This document shows, piece by piece, positions 23,831-32,894 of a stretch of 64,000 nt of DNA (positions within the stretch are counted from its first letter, which is position 1; each line of letters starts with the position of its first letter). Below the pieces are notes generated by a model, which was given only the letters and a program-made list of their open reading frames with translations, was not told the DNA's origin and did no database searches. Made by a program: the position numbers and the translations under genes. Where the stretch lies: the NCBI GenBank assembly GCA_964276235.1, contig CAXYEK010000001.1, forward strand, positions 620,001 through 684,000, in the 5' to 3' direction. Origin of the DNA: SCGC-AAA076-P13 sp964276235 (GTDB taxonomy: Bacteria > Pseudomonadota > Gammaproteobacteria > Magnimaribacterales > D2472).

Positions 23831-24236
23831 GGATTTCTTTTTAAAAATTTATATAGAAGATACAGACTTTCAAGGTTTTGTTTACCATGCAAACTACATA
23901 AAATTCTTTGAGAGAGCACGCTCTGACTTCCTTTCGAATAATAATATATCCCAAGAACAACATAGAAATGATGGATTTGTCTTTGTAGTAAAGAAAATAG
24001 AGATTGATTATTTAACAACCTCTAAGCTAGGAGATACCTTAATAGTCCAATCTTCAGTTTATAAAAAATCAAATGCTCGAATGATTTTCAATCAAAAAAT
24101 CATTAATCAAATCGATAATAAAATTATATGCGAAGGAGATGTTGAAATTTGTTTTATAAATATTTATACAAAAAAACCAAAACCTTTTCCTGATGATTTA
24201 TTATTAATTTTTGATAAAGGAGAAATAGATGAATGA
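23808..24236 (+). CDS. ybgC: YbgC-type acyl-CoA thioesterase (Tol-Pal associated)
   Basis: Hot-dog fold thioesterase of about 142 residues, first gene of the tol-pal operon. The catalytic motif is YIEDTDFQGFVYHANYIKFFERARSDFL, with the active-site Asp in DTDFQG and the HANY pair. I take the ATG at 23808; a TTG at 23799 would add three residues. It overlaps the upstream nuclease gene and the downstream tolQ (8 bp). Confidence 0.93.
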   Translation: MNKTIKHKDFFLKIYIEDTDFQGFVYHANYIKFFERARSDFLSNNNISQEQHRNDGFVFVVKKIEIDYLTTSKLGDTLIVQSSVYKKSNARMIFNQKIINQIDNKIICEGDVEICFINIYTKKPKPFPDDLLLIFDKGEIDE

Positions 24237-24900
24237 TATATCTGTAATTAACCTTTTCCTTGAAGCAGGGATGGTTGTAAAAATAGTAATGCTAATACTA
24301 TTATTAGCATCTGTACTTACGTGGATAGTAATTGTAGAAAGATATAATTTTTATAAAAAAATTAAAGACATTAACTCTAGTTTTCATCAAAGATTTTGGA
24401 GTGGCGAAGATTTAAATACTCTATATAACGAACTTATTGATCAAGATATTCCTTTATACGGCTCACTGGGAGTTTTCAAGAGCTCTTTTAAAGAATTCAA
24501 GCAAATTAGTTCACACGAAACAATATCTGAACTTGATTTAGAAGGTATTAATAGATGTATGAGGGTAGCAATAGCTTCAGATGAAGAGGAAATGAATAAA
24601 CACTTACCTTTTTTGGCCAATGTTGGCTCAGTTAGTCCTTATATAGGGCTATTAGGGACAGTGTGGGGCATTATGACATCATTTCAAGGTCTATCTGATG
24701 CAACACAAGCAACTATCAATGCAGTGGCACCAGGAATCTCTGAGGCATTAGTTGCAACTGCAATGGGTCTTTTTGCTGCAATACCTGCAGTCATTGCTTT
24801 TAATAAATACACTTCAGAACTTGAGACTATGAGTCAATCAACCTTAATTTTTTCTGAAGAGCTAGCAAGTATTTTTTATAAGCAGTCTATTAAAAAATAA
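24229..24900 (+). CDS. tolQ: Tol-Pal system proton channel subunit TolQ
   Basis: Inner-membrane protein of 223 residues that with TolR forms the proton-driven motor of Tol-Pal. Three membrane helices are visible (about 12-36, 126-148 and 162-186) with the MotA/ExbB signature (ANVGSVSPYIGLLGTVWGIM, ISEALVATAMGLFAAIPAV). It lies between ybgC and tolR in the canonical operon. Confidence 0.97.
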   Translation: MNDISVINLFLEAGMVVKIVMLILLLASVLTWIVIVERYNFYKKIKDINSSFHQRFWSGEDLNTLYNELIDQDIPLYGSLGVFKSSFKEFKQISSHETISELDLEGINRCMRVAIASDEEEMNKHLPFLANVGSVSPYIGLLGTVWGIMTSFQGLSDATQATINAVAPGISEALVATAMGLFAAIPAVIAFNKYTSELETMSQSTLIFSEELASIFYKQSIKK

Positions 24901-25323
24901 ATGATTTATAGGTTAGCAAAAAAGAAACAATTAAAAGCAGAGATCAATGTTGTTCCCTATATAGATGTGATGCTAGTTTTATTAATAATATTTATGGTCC
25001 TATCCCCATTACTGATTCAGGGTATCGAAGTAGATCTTCCTAAAACAGACACAACTAAAATGACGGTTCAAAATGAACCATTGGTAATTTCTATAGATGT
25101 CTCAGGTAAATACTACTTAAATATTGGAGACGAAACATTGCCTATAAATTTAGAGGAGCTTAAAAGAAAGTCTAGTGTTATTTATTCTGCCAATCCAGAT
25201 ATTGAAGTTGTATTTCAGAGTGATAAAGGGGTTATTTTTGATTCTGTTGCTAAAGCAATGGCAGCAGTTCAAAGTGTTGGAATTTCAAAAATTGGAATTG
25301 TGACAACTGGTTATGCAGATTAA
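24901..25323 (+). CDS. tolR: Tol-Pal system protein TolR
   Basis: ExbD/TolR-type protein of 140 residues. The N-terminal membrane helix contains the essential Asp in INVVPYIDVMLVLLIIFMV, and the periplasmic domain ends with SVGISKIGIVT. It follows tolQ with no gap and overlaps tolA by 11 bp. TolQ-TolR couple the proton motive force to TolA during outer-membrane constriction. Confidence 0.97.
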   Translation: MIYRLAKKKQLKAEINVVPYIDVMLVLLIIFMVLSPLLIQGIEVDLPKTDTTKMTVQNEPLVISIDVSGKYYLNIGDETLPINLEELKRKSSVIYSANPDIEVVFQSDKGVIFDSVAKAMAAVQSVGISKIGIVTTGYAD

Positions 25324-25927
25324 ATCCGATTACTTTATTGCCTCTTTCATGTCTTTTTTAATACATGCTTTTCTTATTCTTTATTTAATGGGTTTTTTTT
25401 ATTCAGAGAAATCATTCAGACCAATACTAAGCACCCCTATAAATGTAAATCTAGTTTTTAAAGAAGAGGTAGAAAAAAATTCTTTCAAAAATGCATCATC
25501 AATAACTAAAGAAGTTGAAGTCGAAAAAATAGCCCAGTCTCAAATCGAAGAAAAAATTCAATTTACTCCTCAAATTAACGCAACAAAAATTTCAAGCCTA
25601 ATAAAAGAAGATCAAATAATTACCGAGAATGCCGAGCAAAATCAGATTAATGAATTTAGCAATCTAATGATTAAATTTATTCAGTCTGCATGGATAAAAC
25701 CACAAAATATTCAAGATGGCTTAATTTGTGATTTAAGAATGACTATAAATAAGAATGGTCGAATCATAAATATTGATCTAATAAAAAGTAGTGGGAACAT
25801 TCGTTTTGATAATTCCGCAATAAATGCTGTTAAAAGAGTAGAAACATTTAATTTTTTTAATAAAATCCCATACACTCTTTATCAAAATAACTTTAAAAAT
25901 ATAGTTATTACTTTTAACCCAATATGA
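25313..25927 (+). CDS. tolA: Tol-Pal system protein TolA (short)
   Basis: Bitopic linker between the TolQR motor and Pal/TolB. It has one N-terminal membrane helix (about 8-29, SFLIHAFLILYLMGFF), a charged middle, and a TonB/TolA-type C-terminal domain (SAWIKPQNIQDGL, LRMTINKNGRIINIDLIKSSGN, FDNSAINAVKRV). At 204 residues it is half the E. coli length (421), because the long Ala/Lys helix of domain II is reduced to about 70 residues. It overlaps tolR by 11 bp and tolB by 4 bp. Confidence 0.9.
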   Translation: MQIKSDYFIASFMSFLIHAFLILYLMGFFYSEKSFRPILSTPINVNLVFKEEVEKNSFKNASSITKEVEVEKIAQSQIEEKIQFTPQINATKISSLIKEDQIITENAEQNQINEFSNLMIKFIQSAWIKPQNIQDGLICDLRMTINKNGRIINIDLIKSSGNIRFDNSAINAVKRVETFNFFNKIPYTLYQNNFKNIVITFNPI

Positions 25928-27198
25928 AAAAATTAATATTACTTTTATTAATTCCTGAATTCGTTTTCTCTGAACTTATTCTTGAAATAACTGAAGGTTC
26001 TGAAAATCCTTATGCAATAGCTTTAGTTGGTTTTGATGGACCTAATAAAATTGCTGATCAAATAAATTATATAGTTAATAGTGATTTAAAAAGAACTGGT
26101 GAATTTAAGATTTTTCAAAATTCTCAAATACTTACTGTACCCAAAAGCTCAGAAGACATTATTTATAAAGATTTTAAATTACTAAATATTGATTTTATAA
26201 TCATGGGTTCAATAACTTCTGAAGACAAATATAATTTGTCGACTTCTTACGAAATTTATGATGTCCAAAAAGAAAAAAAGGTAAGAACATCTAAAGTATT
26301 TGGTATCCCAAATAAGATACGACAATTATCACATTATATTAGTGATGGAATATATGAAGAGATCACTGGATTGAAAGGAGTTTCATCAACTAAGTTGTTA
26401 TATGTGACAGAGAAGAAAGTTAATAATGATTCAATTTTTAGATTAATTGTTGCAGATGCCGATGGAGCAAATGAACAAGTATTATTAAAAAGTCTTGAAC
26501 CAATAATATCTCCTGTTTGGTCTCCGGACTCAAAACAAGTGGCTTATGTCTCTTTTGAAACAGGAATGGCAAAAGTTTTTATTCAGGATATAGCTTCTGG
26601 AAAGCGTAATATAGTTATTCAGAATTCATCTCAGATTAGTTCACCATCATGGTCTCCAAATGGAAAGTTTTTATCACTTACTATGTATCAAGACGGTAAT
26701 GCAGAAATATATATTCTAAATTTAAAAAATAAAAATCTGACCAGGCTTACCAATCATTATTCAATTGATACCGAGTCATCATGGTCTCCTAATGGTTCTA
26801 AAATTATGTTTACCTCAGGACGATCTGGCTCTCCTCAGTTATATGAAATTAATTTACGTAAATCTAATTCAAAGCCAAACAGAATAACCTTTGAAGGAAA
26901 TTACAATGCAAAAGGTTCTTACTTAAATAATGGTGACGGAATAATTTTTGTGCACAGAGAAAGTAGAAATTTCCAAATAGCATTAAAATATTTTGATGAA
27001 AGCTTTGTAAGGCCCTTAACAGACTCACAATTGGATGAATCACCTAGTATTTCTCCTAATGGGAATGTGATAATCTATGCAGTAACAGAGAATGGCTTAG
27101 GTTTGCTCGCAGGTGTTACTTTAAGTGGAGCCAAATTTAAACTTCCAGCTAGCAATGGCGAAGTTAGAGAACCTTCTTGGTCAGGATTTTTAAGATAA
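25924..27198 (+). CDS. tolB: Tol-Pal system beta-propeller protein TolB
   Basis: Periplasmic protein of 424 residues with an N-terminal signal peptide (about 1-17). An alpha/beta domain (to ~150) is followed by a six-bladed beta-propeller whose blades show the repeated SPVWSPDSKQVAYVS, SPSWSPNGKFLSLT and ESSWSPNGSKIMFTS motifs. It binds Pal and the TolA C-terminus. It overlaps tolA by 4 bp; pal follows at 18 bp. Confidence 0.97.
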   Translation: MKKLILLLLIPEFVFSELILEITEGSENPYAIALVGFDGPNKIADQINYIVNSDLKRTGEFKIFQNSQILTVPKSSEDIIYKDFKLLNIDFIIMGSITSEDKYNLSTSYEIYDVQKEKKVRTSKVFGIPNKIRQLSHYISDGIYEEITGLKGVSSTKLLYVTEKKVNNDSIFRLIVADADGANEQVLLKSLEPIISPVWSPDSKQVAYVSFETGMAKVFIQDIASGKRNIVIQNSSQISSPSWSPNGKFLSLTMYQDGNAEIYILNLKNKNLTRLTNHYSIDTESSWSPNGSKIMFTSGRSGSPQLYEINLRKSNSKPNRITFEGNYNAKGSYLNNGDGIIFVHRESRNFQIALKYFDESFVRPLTDSQLDESPSISPNGNVIIYAVTENGLGLLAGVTLSGAKFKLPASNGEVREPSWSGFLR

Positions 27199-27216
27199 TT
27201 TATAGGAGTCGCAAAC

Positions 27217-27723
27217 ATGTTCAATATTAAAAACCAATTCATAAAAAATTCATTATGTATTTTTGCATTTACATTATTTCTTTCATCATGCTCTAGCATG
27301 AATGTAACTGAAGAAACTGTCTATGATGGAGGAGTGCAAACGGTTGAAGCCTCAATAAGTAAAGAGGACGAACAACTCAACTATCAAACAAAAGCAATTT
27401 TGACTAATGCTACTGTTTATTTTGAATTTGATCGATTTAATTTAAGTAGTAAATCCTTACAGACGTTAAAAAGTGCTGTGAATGCAATGAAAGAAAATTC
27501 TGCAATAAAAATAACAATATCTGGTCATGCAGATGAAAGAGGAACAAGAGAATATAATTTAGCATTAGGGCAAAGAAGGGCAGAATCAGTAAGAGATTAT
27601 CTATCACTAAGTGGCATAGATAAATCAAGAGTATCTGTTAAAAGCTTTGGAGAGGAGAGGCCAATTGCTTTGGGATCAGATGAAATGAGCCATTCAAAAA
27701 ATAGAAGGGCAGAAATTAATTAA
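27217..27723 (+). CDS. pal: Peptidoglycan-associated lipoprotein Pal
   Basis: Outer-membrane lipoprotein that anchors the envelope to peptidoglycan. The signal peptide ends in a lipobox (LFLSSC, Cys near 26). The OmpA-like domain starts around residue 65 (YFEFDRFNL) and carries the diaminopimelate-binding signature SGHADERGTREYNLALGQRRAESV. The 168 residues are normal. SD AGGAG precedes the ATG. Confidence 0.98.
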   Translation: MFNIKNQFIKNSLCIFAFTLFLSSCSSMNVTEETVYDGGVQTVEASISKEDEQLNYQTKAILTNATVYFEFDRFNLSSKSLQTLKSAVNAMKENSAIKITISGHADERGTREYNLALGQRRAESVRDYLSLSGIDKSRVSVKSFGEERPIALGSDEMSHSKNRRAEIN

Positions 27724-27728
27724 TGTAA

Positions 27729-28373
27729 ATGAAAAATTCTTTATTAATATTTCTTCTTTTAACGGCTCCTTCGCATCATTTATTAACGAATGAAAATGAT
27801 ACAGTTCAGTCAGACCTTCTTTTTTTAAAAATCCAAGAACTCGAATTAGAGTTAGCTGATTTAAGAAACAAATTAGAATCTCAAAATTACTTAATTAATA
27901 AGTTGATTAAAGAATCTATGCCAGAAGAGGACACCACTGTTGCGGAAAATGAACTAACAATGAATTCCAATTTAAGGTTTAGAGGAATTGAGGATACAAA
28001 AAGCAAAGAAGATGTCTACAGGGCTGCAGTTGAATCTTTGGAGAAACAAGATTTTGTTAGGGCATTTTCGCTATTTAAGTATTTTGTAGAAAGTTTTACA
28101 GATGATGAAAAGACCCCATTATCCTATTTCTGGTTAGGAGAAATCTCGCTTATTAACGATAACAATGAAACTTCAATGACTTATTTTATGGAGTTAATTT
28201 CATTGTTTCCATCACATTACAGGGCGCCACTGGCTCATAAGAAAATTGGTGACATATATTTGAAGAATAATGATACAAAGATGGCAAAAGAAAAATATAA
28301 TTATGTCATTAGAGAGTATCCAGATAACACTGCTTCATCTTTAGCCTTGCAGTTATTGAAAAATATGGAATAA
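27729..28373 (+). CDS. cpoB: Cell division coordinator CpoB (YbgF), TPR protein
   Basis: Last gene of the tol-pal operon. It has a short signal peptide (about 1-19), a coiled coil (about 28-62, LLFLKIQELELELADLRNKLE) that mediates trimerisation in YbgF, and C-terminal TPR repeats (from ~95: VYRAAVESLEKQDFVRAFSLFKYFV, YFWLGEISLINDN, APLAHKKIGDIY). In E. coli it coordinates Tol-Pal with PBP1B. 214 residues. Followed by tRNA-Lys. Confidence 0.92.
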   Translation: MKNSLLIFLLLTAPSHHLLTNENDTVQSDLLFLKIQELELELADLRNKLESQNYLINKLIKESMPEEDTTVAENELTMNSNLRFRGIEDTKSKEDVYRAAVESLEKQDFVRAFSLFKYFVESFTDDEKTPLSYFWLGEISLINDNNETSMTYFMELISLFPSHYRAPLAHKKIGDIYLKNNDTKMAKEKYNYVIREYPDNTASSLALQLLKNME

Positions 28374-28400
28374 TCACCTTTTTTTATTATGCATAACCGG

Positions 28401-28476
28401 GGGTCGCTAGCTCAGCTGGTAGAGCAGTTGGCTTTTAACCAATTGGTCACAGGTTCGAATCCTGTGCGACCCACCA
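28401..28476 (+). tRNA. tRNA-Lys (anticodon UUU)
   Basis: A 76-base cloverleaf: acceptor GGGTCGC pairs with GCGACCC (28466-28472), D-arm GCTC/GAGC, anticodon stem GTTGG/CCAAT with loop CTTTTAA and anticodon TTT at 28434-28436, T-arm ACAGG-TTCGAAT-CCTGT, discriminator A and encoded CCA (28474-28476). E. coli also has tRNA-Lys genes just downstream of cpoB/ybgF, so the placement is conserved synteny. Confidence 0.98.
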
Positions 28477-28497
28477 CTCATCAGGCATAATATTTCC

Positions 28498-29730
28498 ATG
28501 AGATTAAAAAACACAGTCCTAACTAGTTTATTATTTTTTCTTGTTCTTTCATCTTGGTATGTTTTAAGAGCAGTCAGAAATGAAATGGCTGTTGAAAACT
28601 ATGGCCAAGATTTTTTATTAATTTTATTGTCTATTACAGCGTTAACGATGTTAATAATTAATCCAATTTATTCTTGGATTGCATCTAGAGCAAATTTTAA
28701 AAAAATAATAACCTATTGCTACTCCTTTTTAATATTTAACCTGTTCGTTTTTATTTTTTACTCTCGATCACTTGATGAAACTGATACTGCTCAAGCTATA
28801 TGGCTTGGCAGAGTTTTTTATGTTTGGTGTAACATATATTCTTTTTTTGTTGTCTCAATTTTTTGGGTTTTAGTAATCAATATTTTTAGAGATGAAAAAT
28901 CAAGAAAGCTCTATGGTTTTATTATGGCTGGAGGATCAATAGGAGCAATTTTTGGCTCAGAGATTTCGGTTAGGCTTTCAGAATCGTTTACAAATTTTGG
29001 TTTAGAACTATTCGCATTTTCTTCATCTATTTTATTATTTACAGCAATACTGTTAGCAAGATATATAGTTAATTTAAATAATTCTATTGTGCTTGTAAAA
29101 GAAGTTGGTGGGAGATGGTCAGATGCACTTTCTAATATTATGTCAGTAAAAGAAGTGAAATCTATTGCCATTTACTCATGGCTTTTCACCTCACTTATGA
29201 CTATTCAGTGGATTAGTGCAATTCCTATTATTGAAGCATATTCTGATCTTGCACCTGATAGGATTGAACTATTTGCTCGCATAGAACAATTAGTCTCTCC
29301 TTTAACTCTGATAACACAGCTTTTTCTTACATATATCGTTATATCTTTTTTCGGTATTACATCAGTATTAATAGTTTATGGATTTTTATTTATTATAGTT
29401 TTTCTGCTTTACGGATTAATGCCTTCTGTTGGTATAGTCGTATTTGCACAAGCTCTATTAAGAGTTTTTGAATATGGGTTTAATAAACCAAGCAGAGAGA
29501 TTATATATAGTCAACTTGAAAAAGAAGATCGATATAAATCTACGGTATTTATTGATACTTTTGTGACTAGATTTGGTGATTTAACAGGAAGCCTTTTTAT
29601 GGGATTAGGCAAAATAGTAGGTATCAGCGTAAGCCTAATGCCAATGCTGGCAATACCATTTGCTGGATTATTTTCCATTACAGGCTATAAAATCTCAAAA
29701 AACTTTAAAAATAATTCTAAAGACCTCTAG
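28498..29730 (+). CDS. MFS-type permease related to ADP/ATP (NTP/NDP) translocases
   Basis: Polytopic membrane protein of 410 residues with about 11-12 hydrophobic segments. The N-terminal pattern WYVLRAVRNEMAVENYG and IFRDEKSRKLYGFIMAGGSIGAIFGS match a bacterial MFS group distantly related to the Tlc nucleotide transporters of intracellular parasites. Such proteins occur in free-living bacteria and their substrates are largely unknown; ATP exchange should not be assumed. It starts 21 bp after tRNA-Lys and overlaps the oppositely oriented bepA by 14 bp at the 3' end. Confidence 0.72.
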   Translation: MRLKNTVLTSLLFFLVLSSWYVLRAVRNEMAVENYGQDFLLILLSITALTMLIINPIYSWIASRANFKKIITYCYSFLIFNLFVFIFYSRSLDETDTAQAIWLGRVFYVWCNIYSFFVVSIFWVLVINIFRDEKSRKLYGFIMAGGSIGAIFGSEISVRLSESFTNFGLELFAFSSSILLFTAILLARYIVNLNNSIVLVKEVGGRWSDALSNIMSVKEVKSIAIYSWLFTSLMTIQWISAIPIIEAYSDLAPDRIELFARIEQLVSPLTLITQLFLTYIVISFFGITSVLIVYGFLFIIVFLLYGLMPSVGIVVFAQALLRVFEYGFNKPSREIIYSQLEKEDRYKSTVFIDTFVTRFGDLTGSLFMGLGKIVGISVSLMPMLAIPFAGLFSITGYKISKNFKNNSKDL

Positions 29731-31144
29731 ATCTTCCAATATTTTTCTTTATGGCAATAATCTTTGTCATAACTCTTTCAGAAACTTGGAAGTTGTTCTT
29801 TGTGAGCTTTAATGCAAATTCTAACTGATTTAGAGCTTCCTCATCTTGACCTAATAGTAAAAAGTATTCAGCTCGACTTTGATGATATCCAATTATATTT
29901 CTGCTATTCCTCTGGATTTCAGAGAGCAACAACCATAATTGAGGATTATCATTTCTTCTAATTATTTGATCTCTGATAATTTCTTCTGATTCAAAGTATT
30001 TTTTTGTTTCTAGTAATATTTTTGATTTTGCGATTGATAAAGGATAATTTTTTGGTGATATATCCAAAAATTTATTAGATAAGTTTAAAGCATCTTCATA
30101 TCTTTGCGCTTTAGTGAGTATCTCAATCTTTGTGGTATTTAAAAATAAATTTTTGGGATAGCTTAAAATTAAATTATCTAATAACTTCAGACTTTCATCG
30201 TAAGAGTTGCTAACGCTATAAGCTAATGCGAGACCATAAATATTAGCATCTGTTTTGTTCTCTTTACTTTGTGCAATAAAGAATCTTAGTGAATTTGATG
30301 GAATTTTTTCATAGTGTATTTTTAATCTAGATTTAATTAGTGAGTATTCCAAGCTATCTGATTTTGTTCCTTCGTTAGAGATACCTTCTGCTGCATTAAA
30401 TGCATCATTTACCCTTGATGATGAGAGGGGGTGGGTAAGTAAAAATTCTGGAGGAGCATCACCCGAGAGCCTTCTCAAGTTATTCATATTCTCAAACATT
30501 TCTCCCATAGATCTGGGGTTGTAACCTGCATTAATTAAATTAGCAAAACCAACTCTGTCTGCTTCTCTTTCAAATAATCTGCTATATCTTAAATTCTCTG
30601 TTTGAAGTATTGCAGGCCCAGCCATGATGGCATTAGGATTATTGCTAATTAAAGCAATCGCGATTGTAGAAGCCATAACTAATGCTGAAGCTAAGTTTGT
30701 ATCTTTTGATCGCAAAATCTTTCTTGCAAAGTGCCTTTGACTTAGATGAGCAAGCTCATGCGCAAGAACTGATGAAAATTGACCTTCATTATCAGCATTT
30801 AAGAAAAGTCCACCATTTACACCAATTACACCCCCAGGTGCAGCAAAAGCATTAAGGGAATCATCATCAATTAATAGAATAGTAAAGTATCTATCTTTTA
30901 CTTGGCTATATTCTGAGAGTCTATAAATTAGTAATTCTGTATATTCTTGAATTAAAGGATCTGATATTAGATCTGCTTGAAAATAAATCTGCTTTAAAAA
31001 CTGCTTTCCAATAGCATTTTCTTGAGCAGAAGAAACAGCACCTGAAACCCTGTCTCCTAGCTCAGGAAGAAGCAGCTCTTTTTTTTCATCTCCGATTGAT
31101 AATGAAGAAAAGACTATAACAAGAATGTAAAAGATATTTTTCAT
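29717..31144 (-). CDS. bepA: BepA-like periplasmic M48 metalloprotease with TPRs
   Basis: Outer-membrane quality-control protease/chaperone of 475 residues, assisting assembly of LptD and BAM substrates in E. coli. It has an N-terminal signal peptide (about 1-17), then the zinc-protease domain with H129-E130-x-x-H133 (HELAH) and FEREAD around 191-196 for the third ligand. TPR repeats run from about 310 to 460. The neighbourhood bepA-perM-bcp-dapA-bamC-purC is as in E. coli. Divergent from perM with a 165-bp gap, where I found no convincing promoter. Confidence 0.93.
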   Translation of the reverse strand: MKNIFYILVIVFSSLSIGDEKKELLLPELGDRVSGAVSSAQENAIGKQFLKQIYFQADLISDPLIQEYTELLIYRLSEYSQVKDRYFTILLIDDDSLNAFAAPGGVIGVNGGLFLNADNEGQFSSVLAHELAHLSQRHFARKILRSKDTNLASALVMASTIAIALISNNPNAIMAGPAILQTENLRYSRLFEREADRVGFANLINAGYNPRSMGEMFENMNNLRRLSGDAPPEFLLTHPLSSSRVNDAFNAAEGISNEGTKSDSLEYSLIKSRLKIHYEKIPSNSLRFFIAQSKENKTDANIYGLALAYSVSNSYDESLKLLDNLILSYPKNLFLNTTKIEILTKAQRYEDALNLSNKFLDISPKNYPLSIAKSKILLETKKYFESEEIIRDQIIRRNDNPQLWLLLSEIQRNSRNIIGYHQSRAEYFLLLGQDEEALNQLEFALKLTKNNFQVSERVMTKIIAIKKNIGRSRGL

Positions 31145-31309
31145 TTGTATTTAAAGTTTAGCTCGGCTTTCTATTTCTTCCAAAACTAACATAAAAAGCC
31201 TTTTTCGATTAATATGGACCTACAAATTGTATAGATTATTATATATAAGTTCTTTGACAGTGTTTATATATAGATAGTTCGGATAAAAAAGGGGTTTAGA
31301 AATAAAAAA

Positions 31310-32368
31310 ATGTTAGAGCAGTTAAATAATTTTTTTACAAAAATATTTAGTAATGAAGAAACAATAGTCTTTTCCTTAGTTATATTGTTTGTTTTAGTAC
31401 TGGTGAGCTTCTTTGGTTCAGTTTTAACACCATTCTTTATTAGTATAGTGGTTGCATATTTACTGGTAGGGCTTCAAAAAAAGATAGAATCTTTTAATAT
31501 TTCATCAAATTTCGCTCTACTAATAACTTTTTCAATATTTATAGTTACCGGAGCAGCGATGTTAATTTGGCTATTACCAATTCTATATATTCAACTTCAA
31601 GCTTTTGTTTTAGATGTACCTGGACTATTCAATGATTTTTTAGATTTCATTTCAGAATTACCAGCAAAATTTCCTGACTTAGTGTCCTCAGATCAAATTT
31701 CTATTTTTTTTCAAGCAGTGTCAACTGAGCTCTCGTCTGTTACACAAAATCTTGTAAAAACATCAATAGCTGGAATACAAAGTACTATCACCATACTTTT
31801 ATACATAATACTTTTTCCAATTCTAGTTTTCTTTTTTCTTTTTGATAGGAAAAATATTATTAATGGAATGCTAAGTTTTATTCCTGGAAAAAGAGAGATG
31901 TTTACAAATGTATGGACTGAAATGGATATTCAACTAAGCAATTACGTTAGAGGTAAAACAATTGAAATTTTTATAGTTGGTATTTTTGCTGCAATAATAT
32001 TTGTTTCACTAGGCCTTAAATATTCAGCATTATTGTCTGTATTGGTAGGTATTTCAGTCCTCATACCCTACGTTGGTGCATTTTTAGTAACAATTCCTGT
32101 TGTTGTAGTTGGATTACTCCAGTTTGGTTTAGAAACTCAATTCTTTTTGCTTTTAGGGCTTTATCTTCTGCTTCAGGCATTAGATGGTAATTTATTAGCT
32201 CCAATTATATTTTCAGATGCTGTAAAGCTGCACCCAGTAATAATAATATTAGCAGTATTTATTTTTGGGAGTATGTTTGGTTTTTGGGGCGTATTCTTTG
32301 CAATACCAATTTCTACTTTTATAAAAGCTGTTTGGAATGCATGGCCATCCTCAATCCCATCAAGTTAA
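31310..32368 (+). CDS. perM: AI-2E family transporter, PerM-like
   Basis: Integral membrane protein of 352 residues with about eight hydrophobic segments arranged as in PerM/YfgO: an N-terminal pair, a polar middle (about 95-145), then a C-terminal block with LSNYVRGKTIEIFIVGI, VGISVLIPYVGAFL and LDGNLLAPIIFSDAV. The family has been linked to autoinducer-2 export and Na+/H+ antiport; substrate is uncertain. Next to bepA as in E. coli. Its 3' end overlaps bcp (opposite strand) by 9 bp. Confidence 0.88.
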   Translation: MLEQLNNFFTKIFSNEETIVFSLVILFVLVLVSFFGSVLTPFFISIVVAYLLVGLQKKIESFNISSNFALLITFSIFIVTGAAMLIWLLPILYIQLQAFVLDVPGLFNDFLDFISELPAKFPDLVSSDQISIFFQAVSTELSSVTQNLVKTSIAGIQSTITILLYIILFPILVFFFLFDRKNIINGMLSFIPGKREMFTNVWTEMDIQLSNYVRGKTIEIFIVGIFAAIIFVSLGLKYSALLSVLVGISVLIPYVGAFLVTIPVVVVGLLQFGLETQFFLLLGLYLLLQALDGNLLAPIIFSDAVKLHPVIIILAVFIFGSMFGFWGVFFAIPISTFIKAVWNAWPSSIPSS

Positions 32369-32830
32369 ATCTTTTACTGCCTGTAGAACCTCTTCAACAT
32401 GGCCAGTAACTTTAACGCTTCTCCATTCTTTAATAATTTTCCCTTTAATATCTATTAAAAACGTACTTCTATCTATTCCAATATATTGTCTCCCATACAT
32501 TGACTTCAATTTCATAACATCAAAAGCTTTGCATACTTTTTCATCTGGATCAGATAATAATTCAAAAGGGAATGATTGCTTTGATTTAAAATTCTCATGA
32601 GATTTAATACTTTCTCTGGATACTCCTAATATCTCAGTATTTAATTTTTTAAATACCTTAAAGTTGTCCCTAAAATCTTGACCTTCAGTTGTGCATCCTG
32701 GAGTACTATCTTTAGGATAAAAATAGATTACGAGATTTTTACCAATAAAATCTTTATTTGAAAGATTTAAATTACTCGTAACCTCTGCTTTAAAATTTGG
32801 GCATTTCTTGCCTTCAAGTTTTTTTGTCAT
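32360..32830 (-). CDS. bcp: Thioredoxin-dependent peroxiredoxin (Bcp/PrxQ)
   Basis: Thiol peroxidase of 156 residues. The peroxidatic Cys is C46 in FYPKDSTPGCTTEG. E. coli Bcp has a resolving Cys five residues on; here that position is Gln (Q51), so the enzyme would act as a 1-Cys type or use another thiol. Remaining Bcp features are present (KSHENFKSKQSFPFELLSDPD, RSTFLIDIKGKI). It lies between perM and dapA, as in E. coli without gcvR. Confidence 0.94.
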   Translation of the reverse strand: MTKKLEGKKCPNFKAEVTSNLNLSNKDFIGKNLVIYFYPKDSTPGCTTEGQDFRDNFKVFKKLNTEILGVSRESIKSHENFKSKQSFPFELLSDPDEKVCKAFDVMKLKSMYGRQYIGIDRSTFLIDIKGKIIKEWRSVKVTGHVEEVLQAVKDLT

Positions 32831-32894
32831 TTTTTCCCTTAATCTTACTTATAAAAATAGTGTATAGTCCTATTTTTTACTAGATAATTATTTG

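Noticed and set aside
31145..31309. Possible promoter with TTGACA (31254-31259) upstream of perM
   Set aside because: No acceptable -10 at 15-19 bp; reported only as unresolved intergenic sequence between bepA and perM.
32337..32600. Plus-strand open frame of 87 codons after perM
   Set aside because: Antisense to bcp, which has a clear peroxiredoxin sequence.
32853..32878. AAAAATAG/CTATTTTT hairpin with T run before dapA
   Set aside because: It lies between divergent genes bcp and dapA, where no transcript should end; probably chance in AT-rich DNA.
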